From assembly GCA_963773765.1 (NCBI GenBank), contig CAVZCC010000010.1, forward strand, positions 6,233-70,232: a DNA stretch of 64,000 bases, read 5' to 3'. Position 1 is the stretch's first letter. Each line of letters starts with the position of its first letter. This document shows, piece by piece, positions 17,815-25,800 of the stretch. The notes under the pieces were generated by a model that worked only from the letters and a program-made list of their open reading frames with translations, did not search any database and had not been told where the DNA came from. This DNA comes from CAVZCC01 sp963773765. Lineage in GTDB: Bacteria > Actinomycetota > Acidimicrobiia > Acidimicrobiales > Microtrichaceae. The translations under genes and the position numbers were made by a program.

Positions 17815-18771
17815 TCAGGTCTCCATGAGGAACTGACCGACCGCCCGCCACGAGGGATGCATCAACTTGGCCAGGGCACGGTGCTCCAGCTGCCGGATCC
17901 GCTCCCGGGACAGGCCGACCTCCATCGCCACCTGGGCCACCGACAGCGGTTCGGAGTTGTCGAAGCCGTAGCGCAGGCGCAGGATCTGGCGTTCGCGACC
18001 GTCGAGCACCGACAGCATCTCGTCGAACTCCGACGGCAGCAACCGGGAGGTGGGTCCCTCCACCTCGGCCCGGGCCCGCGGGTCCTCCACGAAGTCGCCC
18101 AGCTCGGCCCCGCCGTCATCGCCCACCGAACCCGACAGCGACACCGGATCGACGGAGATCCGGAGGAGCTCCACCACGCGTTCCTCGGTCAGTCCGGCAG
18201 CCGCGGCGAGCTCCGCGGTGTCGGGCTGGCGGCCGTTGGTCTGCTCGAGCAGGTTGGTGAGCTCCCGGAGCCGGAGCAGCTCGTCGTTGGCCCGCGAGGG
18301 CAGGCGCACCGTGGAGCGGCTCCCGGCGATGCCGCGGGAGATGAACTGGCGGATCCACCACACGGCGTAGGTGGAGAAGCGGAAGCCCTTCTCGTGGTCG
18401 AACTTCTCGACCGCCCGGATGAGCCCGAGGTTGCCGTCCTGGATCAGGTCCAGCAACGGCACGCCGGAGGACTGGTACCGCTTGGCCACCGACACCACCA
18501 GCCGGAGGTTGGAGTTCACGAACAGCTCCGACGCGTCACGGCCGGCCTTGGCGGCCTGGCGGAGCCGCCGGTGCTCGGCGGCCGTGGCCGACCCGTTCAG
18601 GCGTCCGAGCGTGGCCTCGGCCTCCCGTCCCTGGGCGATGGTCCGGGCCAGGGCCTGCTCCCCCTGCGGGGTGAGCAGGGGGTGGCGGCCGATCTCCTCC
18701 AGGTAGAGGCCGACGGGGTCCTGGGTGTTGCGCCTGCGGGCCTTGGTGGTCGAATCACTCACGACCGTCAC
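17815..18771 (-). CDS. RNA polymerase sigma-70 family factor (group 2/3)
   Basis: A 318-residue sigma factor with regions 1.2 (PVGLYLEEIGRHPLLT), 2 (NLRLVVSVAKRYQ, DLIQDGNLGLIRAVEKFD, FRFSTYAVWWIRQ), 3 and 4 (RERQILRLRYGFD, VGLSRERIRQLE). It lacks the long N-terminal acidic region of a primary sigma. Start GTG 18771 is favoured by a TAAGGT -10 element eight bases upstream; GTG 18762 is the alternative. It heads an operon with the CarH-like regulator directly behind. In Streptomyces the CarH homologue LitR is paired with an ECF sigma (LitS) for light-induced carotenogenesis; here the partner is a sigma-70 type with regions 2, 3 and 4 instead. Confidence 0.92.
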   Translation of the reverse strand: MTVVSDSTTKARRRNTQDPVGLYLEEIGRHPLLTPQGEQALARTIAQGREAEATLGRLNGSATAAEHRRLRQAAKAGRDASELFVNSNLRLVVSVAKRYQSSGVPLLDLIQDGNLGLIRAVEKFDHEKGFRFSTYAVWWIRQFISRGIAGSRSTVRLPSRANDELLRLRELTNLLEQTNGRQPDTAELAAAAGLTEERVVELLRISVDPVSLSGSVGDDGGAELGDFVEDPRARAEVEGPTSRLLPSEFDEMLSVLDGRERQILRLRYGFDNSEPLSVAQVAMEVGLSRERIRQLEHRALAKLMHPSWRAVGQFLMET

Positions 18772-18779
18772 AACAGCGA

Positions 18780-18785
18780 ACCTTA
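18780..18785 (-). promoter_or_regulatory. Leaderless -10 element TAAGGT of the sigma/B12-regulator operon
   Basis: TAAGGT lies 8 bases before GTG 18771. Nearby TTAGCACTAA is AT-rich against a very GC-rich background, consistent with promoter DNA. Confidence 0.5.
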
Positions 18786-18842
18786 GTGCTAAATGCCCGC
18801 TCCGGGCCGGAAGCGGTGTGACAGGTGCCTCCCCGCCCCGGA

Positions 18843-18881
18843 GTGGTTGAATGGGCCCACGTGGTGAACACCGTCAACCAC
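18843..18881. promoter_or_regulatory. Possible operator: inverted repeat GTGGTTGA...TCAACCAC
   Basis: Perfect 8-bp arms at 18,843-18,850 and 18,874-18,881 flank 23 bases. It lies in the intergenic region between the sigma operon and the carotenoid oxygenase, 44 bases before the oxygenase start. It is a candidate binding site for the CarH-like protein; the assignment is inference only. Confidence 0.4.
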
Positions 18882-18924
18882 GACCGCCGGGCCCGGTCCG
18901 GCGGGGTGCCCAGGGGAGACCGAC

Positions 18925-20646
18925 ATGCCCGTGCCCAGCACGATCACCAGCGCCGAGCACCAGGACTTCGACATGCGACTGGTGTCGGGCGCGTGGCCGG
19001 ACGACATCCAGGGTGAGATGGTCATCAGCTCGCCCCAGGTCGCGAGCGACCTGCCCTACGCCCTGTTCGGCTTCGGCGTCATGTGCCGCCTCAGCCTGCG
19101 GCCGGGCACCCACGGCGCCGCCCCCGACCGCTTCGCGTGGCGGACCCGGGTGCTGGACACGCCCAGCCGGCGCCTCCACCAACGGGCCCCGGAGCAGTTC
19201 CGCCCCGGCCCCACCGGCTACACCTCCCCGCTGGGGTTCCCCAACTCGGCCAACACCGCCCCCCTCCCCTGGGGTGACCGGCTGTTCGCCACCTGGGACG
19301 TGGGACGCCCCGTGGAGGTGGACCCGGTGGGGCTCGGCTTCCTGGGCGACGTCGGTCACCGCGACAGCTGGGGTGAACCGACGCTCGACCTGGGCGGCGT
19401 GCTGCCGTTCCTGTTCTCGTCCGCCCACCCCGTCGTGGACCCCGAACGCAACTGCCTCTGGACGGTCAAGCTCAGCTTCGACCCCTCGGGCGGCATGCAG
19501 CTCCACGTGGTCAGGTGGTCCGGCGAGGGCACCGAGGTCTCGGTGTGGCCCGTCCAGGACGGGCTGGTGTTCGGCTCGTCCCACACGCTGACCCAGACCC
19601 AGGACCACCTGGTCCTGGTGGACTCCGGCAACTTCAAGAGCGACCCGGGCGAGATGGCCGGCGGCCCCCGCACCGTCACCATCGACACCGACGCCGCGGT
19701 CTACCTGATCCGCAAGGACGTGCTCGAGTCCACCCCGCCCGGCACCGAGGTGGTGCCCCAGCCGTTCCGGGTGGCACCCACCACCGGACACTTCTACGCC
19801 CGCTGGGACGACTCCGACGGCGTCCGCGTGGTCTTCGAGCACATGGACCTGATGGACCTGGGCTACAGGATCCAGGCCGACGACACCGACGCCAACGGCC
19901 GGCCGGTCGACCCCGCGCTCGTGGGCTTCTACAACACGGCCATGGCCCCGTGCTCCTGCTCGGAGGTGCTGTTCGACCCCGTCAGCGGCACCAGCAAGCA
20001 GGAGGCGTTGTTCCGGGAGGACTGGACCTACAACCTGGAGCTGTCGGCCATGGACTGGTCCCTGCAGGCCCTGAAGGAACCCACCCTGCACCACATCGCC
20101 TACCAGGGGTTCCGCCCCGGGGCGGTCACGGGCCGGGCGCTGGCCAACTACGGCGACCGGGTGCCGGCGCTGCCGGGCGAGGACACCCCGGGCGTGCTGG
20201 CCACCCTGCGGCGGGGATCGCTCGAGGAGCACGCCCGCTGGGAGTACACCGACACCTCCGACCACATCACCTCCCCCACCTTCGCCCCCCGCCAGGCCGC
20301 CCCCACCCCTCCGGGCGAGCGGGCGCAGTACGGCGGGGAGCACCCGGGCGGCCACGAGGGCTACGTGGTGCTGCCGGTCCTGAGCGACGGCGGGTTCCGG
20401 GTGGAGCTGTTCGACGCCGCCGACGTGGGTCGGGGGCCGGTGGCCACCCTGGCCTCGCCCAACCGCGAGTGCGTGCCCGTCGTGCTGCACTCGGCCTGGA
20501 TGCCCCGGGCCGTGGACCCGGCGGCGCATGACCGGCTCCGCTTCGCCGACGAGCTCGACGAGGACCGGCTGGGTGCCCTGGACCCGGCGCTGGCCGACGT
20601 GGTGCGCTCCGTCGCCGCCGACCTGGACGACGAACTCGCGGTCTGA
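18925..20646 (+). CDS. Carotenoid cleavage oxygenase (RPE65/CCD family)
   Basis: A 573-residue non-heme iron dioxygenase that cleaves a carotenoid or stilbene-like double bond. Candidate iron ligands are H168 (SSAHPVVD), H220 (GSSHTLT, followed by H228 in QDHLVLVD), H306 (FEHMD) and H522 (VVLHSAW). Their spacing resembles the four-His set of the family, although the third and fourth are further apart than in cyanobacterial ACO. The product is probably cytosolic; no signal peptide is seen. It is divergent from the sigma/CarH-like operon, a strong hint of joint light control (inference). No carotenoid biosynthesis gene is in the window. The start ATG 18925 has GGGGAGACCG upstream as a ribosome site. 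Confidence 0.9.
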   Translation: MPVPSTITSAEHQDFDMRLVSGAWPDDIQGEMVISSPQVASDLPYALFGFGVMCRLSLRPGTHGAAPDRFAWRTRVLDTPSRRLHQRAPEQFRPGPTGYTSPLGFPNSANTAPLPWGDRLFATWDVGRPVEVDPVGLGFLGDVGHRDSWGEPTLDLGGVLPFLFSSAHPVVDPERNCLWTVKLSFDPSGGMQLHVVRWSGEGTEVSVWPVQDGLVFGSSHTLTQTQDHLVLVDSGNFKSDPGEMAGGPRTVTIDTDAAVYLIRKDVLESTPPGTEVVPQPFRVAPTTGHFYARWDDSDGVRVVFEHMDLMDLGYRIQADDTDANGRPVDPALVGFYNTAMAPCSCSEVLFDPVSGTSKQEALFREDWTYNLELSAMDWSLQALKEPTLHHIAYQGFRPGAVTGRALANYGDRVPALPGEDTPGVLATLRRGSLEEHARWEYTDTSDHITSPTFAPRQAAPTPPGERAQYGGEHPGGHEGYVVLPVLSDGGFRVELFDAADVGRGPVATLASPNRECVPVVLHSAWMPRAVDPAAHDRLRFADELDEDRLGALDPALADVVRSVAADLDDELAV

Positions 20647-20708
20647 GCCTCATCGTTCCCTCACACCCCGGTCACCGGTCCGCCACAGGGCCGCACCACA
20701 CTGCGTCC

Positions 20709-21698
20709 ATGACGACGCGCCGACCCCGGACCGTCCAGCTGGCCCGGACCGTCGTGCTGGTGTGGCTGGTGTCCCTGACGGTCGTCGCCTGCGCGGACGA
20801 TCCGTCCGACCGATCACCGACTGCGGCGGCACCAACTGCAGCCGCGCCGACGCCGACCGACCCGACCGACCGGGCGCCGGCGTGCGCCGAGCCGTCGCTG
20901 CCCACGACGGTCGCCTACCGCGACCTTGCCGGCGTCGATCCCGGCCTGGTCAGCCTGGACGTGCACGCCCCGGCCGATGCCTGCGACCTCCCCGTGTGGA
21001 TCTGGGTCCACGGCGGTGGCTACCGCACCGGCGACAAGGCCAACCAGGTGGCGGACAAGGTCCGCCTGGCCCGGGAGCAGGGCTGGATCCTGGTCAGCGT
21101 CAACTACCGCCTGACCGACCCCGGGGAGCCGACCTCGGCCCGCTTCCCCGACCACTTCGACGACGTCGCCGCCGCCGTCGCCTGGGTCCACGGCTCCATC
21201 GCCCGCTACGGCGGCGACCCGGACCGGATCGCCCTGTTCGGCCACTCGGCCGGGGCGGACATCGTGTCCAACGTGGCCACGGTGCCGACCTACCTCCGGG
21301 CGCACGGGCTGGACCTGGACGCGCTGGCCTGCGCCGGACCGCTCGACACCGAGGGCTTCGACAAGGCCGGAGCCGGTGCGGCGGACCCCGACGGCGAACG
21401 GGACCAGTGGCAGGTGGCGCTCGGCAACAACCCCGACTATCTGGCGGCCACCTCCGCCACCCTGCAGGTCCGGCCCGGCATCGGCATCCCACCCATGATC
21501 GGCGTGGTCCGCGGCACACCCCGGCGTCGCCTCATCGAGGCCGCGTTCCTGGACACGGTGAGGGCCACCGGGGTCGACGCCGTCGCCATCGAGGCCGGCA
21601 CCCTCACCCACGGCCAGGTCAACAGCGGCATCGGCCGACCGGGGGACACGGTCATGACCGCTCCCGTCGTGGCCTTCCTCCGGGACTGCTTCGCCTGA
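20709..21698 (+). CDS. Exported alpha/beta hydrolase (carboxylesterase-like lipoprotein)
   Basis: A 329-residue hydrolase of the BD-FAE/carboxylesterase type. A signal peptide ends in a lipobox-like LTVVAC, followed by a Pro/Thr-rich linker, so it is probably anchored outside the membrane. The oxyanion motif HGGG (WVHGGGYRTG) and the nucleophile elbow GHSAG with S180 are present. The catalytic His is probably in THGQVNSG near the C-terminus. It lies 62 bases after the carotenoid oxygenase and could be co-transcribed with it. The substrate is unknown. Confidence 0.85.
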   Translation: MTTRRPRTVQLARTVVLVWLVSLTVVACADDPSDRSPTAAAPTAAAPTPTDPTDRAPACAEPSLPTTVAYRDLAGVDPGLVSLDVHAPADACDLPVWIWVHGGGYRTGDKANQVADKVRLAREQGWILVSVNYRLTDPGEPTSARFPDHFDDVAAAVAWVHGSIARYGGDPDRIALFGHSAGADIVSNVATVPTYLRAHGLDLDALACAGPLDTEGFDKAGAGAADPDGERDQWQVALGNNPDYLAATSATLQVRPGIGIPPMIGVVRGTPRRRLIEAAFLDTVRATGVDAVAIEAGTLTHGQVNSGIGRPGDTVMTAPVVAFLRDCFA

Positions 21699-21772
21699 GT
21701 CCCTGGCCGGGCCCGACGGGCCGGGGCGGCACCGAAGCCGATGTGGGGACCACCGTTGGCATACTGACGGCC

Positions 21773-22252
21773 ATGCCCACCGGTGACGCCGACGGCCCCA
21801 GCTCCCCCGACGGGCCCGTGCCTGCCGACCCCGGACCCGCCCACGAACACGCCCTCCGGGACCGGATCGTGGAGGCCGCCTACGAGGCGGAGCGCGAGAC
21901 CGGCAGGCGGGAGGAGACCGAGGAGGAGCTCCGGCGCGGCGTCATCATCCGCCTGGCCCGCATGGTGGGCGGGTTCGTGCTGATCGGCGTGGGGATCTCG
22001 CTCCTGGTCCTGCCCGGGCCGGGGTGGGTCATGATCGTCATCGGGCTGTCACTCCTGCCCTTCGCATGGGCGGAACGCACCATCCGCGCCATCCGGCGGC
22101 GGGTCCCCGGCATCCCCGAGGACGGCGCCATCCCGGTGACCACGTGGATCCTCATGGGCGTGGTCATGGTGGGGGCCACGGCCATCGCCCTGTTGTTCGG
22201 CGACACCATCGGCACCTGGATCTCCGGCGCCTGGGAGGACCTCTGGTCCTGA
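21773..22252 (+). CDS. PGPGW-motif transmembrane protein
   Basis: A 159-residue small membrane protein. It has a charged N-terminus with an EEETEEELRR-like helix, then two hydrophobic segments flanking the signature LPGPGWVMIVIG (the PGPGW family, TIGR02611-like), a basic loop, and a third membrane helix near the C-terminus (ILMGVVMVGATAIALLF). The function of the family is not known. It starts at ATG 21773, 74 bases after the esterase, and its end faces the metalloprotease gene on the other strand. Confidence 0.85.
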   Translation: MPTGDADGPSSPDGPVPADPGPAHEHALRDRIVEAAYEAERETGRREETEEELRRGVIIRLARMVGGFVLIGVGISLLVLPGPGWVMIVIGLSLLPFAWAERTIRAIRRRVPGIPEDGAIPVTTWILMGVVMVGATAIALLFGDTIGTWISGAWEDLWS

Positions 22253-22277
22253 GGCCCCTCGGGGTCCGCCAGCCAGG

Positions 22278-24002
22278 TCACTTCACCGTGATGCGGGTGC
22301 ACCCCAGCGCCGTGCCGGGTCCGCCCTGGGCGTCCAGCGCGTAGGCGCAGACGGTGCGCTCACCGGGAGGCACGTCCGCCTTCAGGTAGAGGAATCCGTG
22401 GCGGGTGCCGTAGCCGGGGTGGCGCTGCTCCACGCCGTCCCAGGGGAACGTGGCGTCCACCACCGTGGTGCCGACACCCTCCATGACCACCGCCACCTGC
22501 ACCGGCGCCGTGGTGTCCGGGTCCAGCGCGTAGCCGAACAGGCCGAAGTTGCGGCGGTCGACCTTCCACAGGAGCAGCTGGCCCACCGGCGCGTTGTTCG
22601 GCGGGGCCTGGGGCTGCGCCGGCGGGACGGTCGTGGTGGGGGGCGGCACGGTCGTGGGCGGCACGGTGGTCGTCGTGGTCGTGGTCGTCGTCGTCGTGGT
22701 CGCGGGGACGGTGACGGTGACGGCGGCGCTGGGCGGACCCGCGACCCCCGCCCGCCGGGGCGTGACCGTGACGGAGACCGAACCGGCCGGGGCGGCCCGG
22801 GTGACCCCCAGCGTGGCGCCGCCGACGGTGGTCGGGGCCGACCCCGTGACGCTCACCAGGTACTCGTCCGGCGGCACGCAGGACGGCGACGCCGTCCAGG
22901 AGACCGCCACGCTGCCCGGCGAGGGGACCACCGTGACCGACCCGACGGGCCGTGGCGGCTGGTTCACCCCCGCGTACCAGAGGTAGGGGCTGCGGGCCGT
23001 GTTCCAGTGCGTGCACAGGTACGAGCCCGCCACGGGATCGGTGTGGAAGTAGTCGTCGTTGTTGCAGTCGAACAGGCGCTCGTCGGTCGTCACGGCGCAG
23101 CCCGGCACGACCCCTGAGCCCGGTCCGTAACACATGGCGTCGTACTCGTCGTTGCAGTGGCCGTCGTTGGCGGCATGGGGGGCCGAGGACTGCACCGCGC
23201 CCAGCATGTGCATGAGCTCGTGGGCCGGCACCGAGTGCCCGCCGTTGGCGTCCCAGCACCGGCGGTCCACCGCCGCGAAGGTGGCGTACGTCCCGGCCCC
23301 GTTGGTGGCGTTGAAGTTGTCCTGGCCGGGCCGGTCGTCGTCGCCCCAGAGCTCACCCAGGCCGCAGGTCGACGAGACGGGCGACTCCAGCTGGCCCTCG
23401 GTCCACACCAGGTACTTGCGGGACGGGTTCGACAGGCCCTTGGCGGCCAGCTCCGCGGTGAGCCCGTTGAAGGTGGCGGCGCCCGTGGCGCCGATCTGCA
23501 CCTGCAGCAGCGAGGCCTGGCATCCGACGGCGCCGGAGTCGGTGACCCACCGGACACGGCGGACGCCACCGGTGCGGGCCGCGGAGTCGCGGTAGTCGAC
23601 ATCCGCGTTGTTGATGGCCAGGCGGATCGCCGCCACCGCGTCGGGGTCGGGCGAGACGCCGGAGTAGGCGTAGACCGCCTGGACCCGTGGCCCGTCCGCA
23701 CCGGTCCCGCCGCACACCGGCGCCAGGGTCTCCGCCGCCGTGGACGGCGCGCCGGCGGCGAGGTCCGCCCCGGCCCGCGCCGCGGGGCGGACCGGCGGGA
23801 GGGCGGTGGACACGACCGACGGGTCGGCCGGTCGGGGCTCGGACAACGGCGGCGCCACCGAGGCGGCAGGCGGGACGGGGACCGCAGCGGCCGGGGCAGC
23901 CGTGGCGGATGCCGGCGACAACGGTGACGACCAGGACAGCGCCACTGCCAGTGACACGACGCCGATCAGACCCCGGACGGGGAGTCGTCGGTGCTCCACC
24001 AT
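22278..24002 (-). CDS. Secreted zinc metalloprotease with poly-Thr linker
   Basis: A 574-residue exported protein. It has an N-terminal signal peptide and an Ala/Pro-rich propeptide-like segment. A metalloprotease domain follows with the zinc motif H261-E-L-M-H265-M-L-G268. The canonical third ligand at +10 is Gln271, but the following SAPHAANDGHCNDEYDAMCY region is like that of known actinobacterial secreted proteases with AHELxHxLGAVQ, so the third ligand probably lies there. Next come a fibronectin-III-like domain (about 385-465), a Thr/Pro linker of a dozen consecutive threonines, and a C-terminal beta domain. Several cysteine pairs fit an extracellular enzyme. Confidence 0.82.
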   Translation of the reverse strand: MVEHRRLPVRGLIGVVSLAVALSWSSPLSPASATAAPAAAVPVPPAASVAPPLSEPRPADPSVVSTALPPVRPAARAGADLAAGAPSTAAETLAPVCGGTGADGPRVQAVYAYSGVSPDPDAVAAIRLAINNADVDYRDSAARTGGVRRVRWVTDSGAVGCQASLLQVQIGATGAATFNGLTAELAAKGLSNPSRKYLVWTEGQLESPVSSTCGLGELWGDDDRPGQDNFNATNGAGTYATFAAVDRRCWDANGGHSVPAHELMHMLGAVQSSAPHAANDGHCNDEYDAMCYGPGSGVVPGCAVTTDERLFDCNNDDYFHTDPVAGSYLCTHWNTARSPYLWYAGVNQPPRPVGSVTVVPSPGSVAVSWTASPSCVPPDEYLVSVTGSAPTTVGGATLGVTRAAPAGSVSVTVTPRRAGVAGPPSAAVTVTVPATTTTTTTTTTTTVPPTTVPPPTTTVPPAQPQAPPNNAPVGQLLLWKVDRRNFGLFGYALDPDTTAPVQVAVVMEGVGTTVVDATFPWDGVEQRHPGYGTRHGFLYLKADVPPGERTVCAYALDAQGGPGTALGCTRITVK

Positions 24003-24112
24003 CGTTGGCCCTTCCGTGGTCGCCGATCCGTACAGGAACGTATCGCAGGCTCCGCGGAGGTGGAAGCAGGTGGATCTGCCCATGCCACGCGCCGGGCCCG
24101 GCCCGCCGCAAC

Positions 24113-24118
24113 TAGCGT
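24113..24118 (+). promoter_or_regulatory. Leaderless -10 element TAGCGT for the epoxide-hydrolase-like gene
   Basis: TAGCGT lies 8 bases before ATG 24127. It sits in the divergent region with the metalloprotease gene. Confidence 0.5.
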
Positions 24119-24126
24119 CCCGGCCC

Positions 24127-25134
24127 ATGACGCTGTTCCCGCCGGCCGTCCACCACACGCTCTCGGGCCGCAACGCCCCCGACGACGACACCACGGGCGA
24201 CGGGCCCGTCCGCCTGGCGGTCCACGAGTTGGGCCAGGGCTCCGGCCGACCCGCGGTCGTCTTCTGCCACGGCTTCCCGGAGCTGGCCTACTCCTGGCGG
24301 TACCAGCTCCCCGCCGTGGCCGACGCCGGGTTCCGGGCCATCGCGCCCGACCAGCGCGGCTACGGCGGGTCCAGCGCCCCGCAGGAGGTCACCGCCTACG
24401 GCATCGCCAACCTGTGCGGTGACCTGGCGGACCTGCTGGACGCCCTGGAGGTGGAGCAGGCCGTCTTCGTCGGCCACGACTGGGGTGGCTTCGTGAGCTG
24501 GGCCATGCCCGTGCTGTTCCCGGAGCGGTGCGCCGGGGCGGTGGGTGTGTGCACCCCGTACATGCCCCAGATCACCACCCCGGTGCTGCGGTCCATGTTC
24601 CCGGACCCGGAGAAGATGTACATGCTGTGGTTCCAGGAGCCGGGCGTGGCCGAGGCGGTCATGGACCGGCAGGCCGGGCAGATCTTCCGCAAGCTCATGC
24701 GGGGCGGGGTGGACCCCGCGGTGCTCATGGAGGAGCAGATGGCACGGCCCGACGGGCCCGACCTCAACCCGTTCCGCCGGCTGGAGGAGCTTCCCGAACT
24801 GGGTGACCTGATCGTGTCCGCCGAGGAGCTGGAGGTGTTCGAGTCCACCTTCGCACGGACCGGGTTCCGGGGCGGGATCAACTGGTACCGCAACCTGGAC
24901 GCCAACGCGGCGCGGTTCCCCCACATCGGCACCACGCCGCTGGACCTGCCGACGCTCCAGATCGGCGCGGAGTGGGACCCCGCCCTGTCCCCCGCCCTGG
25001 CCGCCGGCATGCCCCAGGTGTGCTCGGACCTGGAGATGGAGGTGGTGGCCCGGGCCGGCCACTGGGTGGAGGAGGAGGACCCCGAGGAGGTCAACGCCAT
25101 CCTCGTGGACTGGCTGACCCGGCGCTTCACCTGA
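24127..25134 (+). CDS. Alpha/beta hydrolase, epoxide-hydrolase-like
   Basis: A 335-residue soluble hydrolase. The oxyanion HGFPE, the nucleophile D118 in VGHDWGG and the base H312 in AGHWVEEE are those of soluble epoxide hydrolases and dehalogenases. The cap region contains YRNLD, where a ring-opening tyrosine is expected (INWYRN). I favour epoxide hydrolase over haloalkane dehalogenase because of HGFPE and the NWYR motif. It starts at ATG 24127 with a leaderless -10. Downstream, 125 bases away, is a peroxiredoxin on the same strand. Confidence 0.88.
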   Translation: MTLFPPAVHHTLSGRNAPDDDTTGDGPVRLAVHELGQGSGRPAVVFCHGFPELAYSWRYQLPAVADAGFRAIAPDQRGYGGSSAPQEVTAYGIANLCGDLADLLDALEVEQAVFVGHDWGGFVSWAMPVLFPERCAGAVGVCTPYMPQITTPVLRSMFPDPEKMYMLWFQEPGVAEAVMDRQAGQIFRKLMRGGVDPAVLMEEQMARPDGPDLNPFRRLEELPELGDLIVSAEELEVFESTFARTGFRGGINWYRNLDANAARFPHIGTTPLDLPTLQIGAEWDPALSPALAAGMPQVCSDLEMEVVARAGHWVEEEDPEEVNAILVDWLTRRFT

Positions 25135-25259
25135 CCGCCCGCCGTGCACCGGCCCCGGGAAGCATCGCCGGTCGCCGGGTGTTGAGCACGCCGACCGGCA
25201 GGCGAGCCGGACGATCCACCGCACGACACAACCGCACGACCAACAAGGAGCAGACGACG

Positions 25260-25721
25260 ATGACCCTGAACGTGGGAGACACCGCCCCCGACTTCACCCT
25301 GAAGGACACCGACGGCAACGAGGTCACGCTGTCCTCGTTCCGGGGGACGCAGTCCGTGACCGTGGTGTTCATCCCGTTCGCCTTCTCGGGCATCTGCACC
25401 GGTGAGCTCTGCGGGATCCAGGACAACCTGGCCAGCTTCAACGACGCGTCCAACCAGGTGATCGCCATCTCCTGCGACCGCAGCCAGTCGCTGAAGGCCT
25501 GGAAGGAGCAGGAGGGCTTCGACTTCCTGCTCCTGTCCGACGGGTGGCCCCACGGCGAGGTGGCCCGGGCCTACGACTGCTTCAACGAGACCGCCGGCTG
25601 CGCCGAGCGGCTCACCGTCGTGGTGGACAAGGACGGCACGGTCGCCGAGACGTTCCGCTCCGGCGGGATCGGCGAAGGCCGGCCCCTGGACCAGTTCACC
25701 GCGGCACTCGGCGCCGTCTGA
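25260..25721 (+). CDS. Peroxiredoxin, AhpE-like
   Basis: A 153-residue thiol peroxidase. The peroxidatic cysteine is C46 in PFAFSGICTGE, the context typical of the actinobacterial one-cysteine AhpE group. C51 and a CFNETAGC region supply further cysteines, so the reductant is uncertain. It starts at ATG 25260 with AAGGAG upstream. A strong hairpin terminator follows. Confidence 0.9.
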   Translation: MTLNVGDTAPDFTLKDTDGNEVTLSSFRGTQSVTVVFIPFAFSGICTGELCGIQDNLASFNDASNQVIAISCDRSQSLKAWKEQEGFDFLLLSDGWPHGEVARAYDCFNETAGCAERLTVVVDKDGTVAETFRSGGIGEGRPLDQFTAALGAV

Positions 25722-25742
25722 CCCGACCCCCTCCGCCGAAGA

Positions 25743-25779
25743 GGGGTCCTCGCGGCCCTCTGAGGGCTGCGAGGACCCC
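25743..25779. terminator. Strong stem-loop terminator between convergent genes
   Basis: GGGGTCCTCGC at 25,743-25,753 pairs perfectly with GCGAGGACCCC at 25,769-25,779, and the inner GCCCTC/GAGGGC extends the stem with one mismatch, leaving a very short loop. There is no T-run, as is usual in high-GC actinobacteria. It sits between the peroxiredoxin and the convergent glycosyltransferase and could serve both. Confidence 0.85.
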
Positions 25780-25800
25780 CATTCATCCGGGTGGGGCCGG

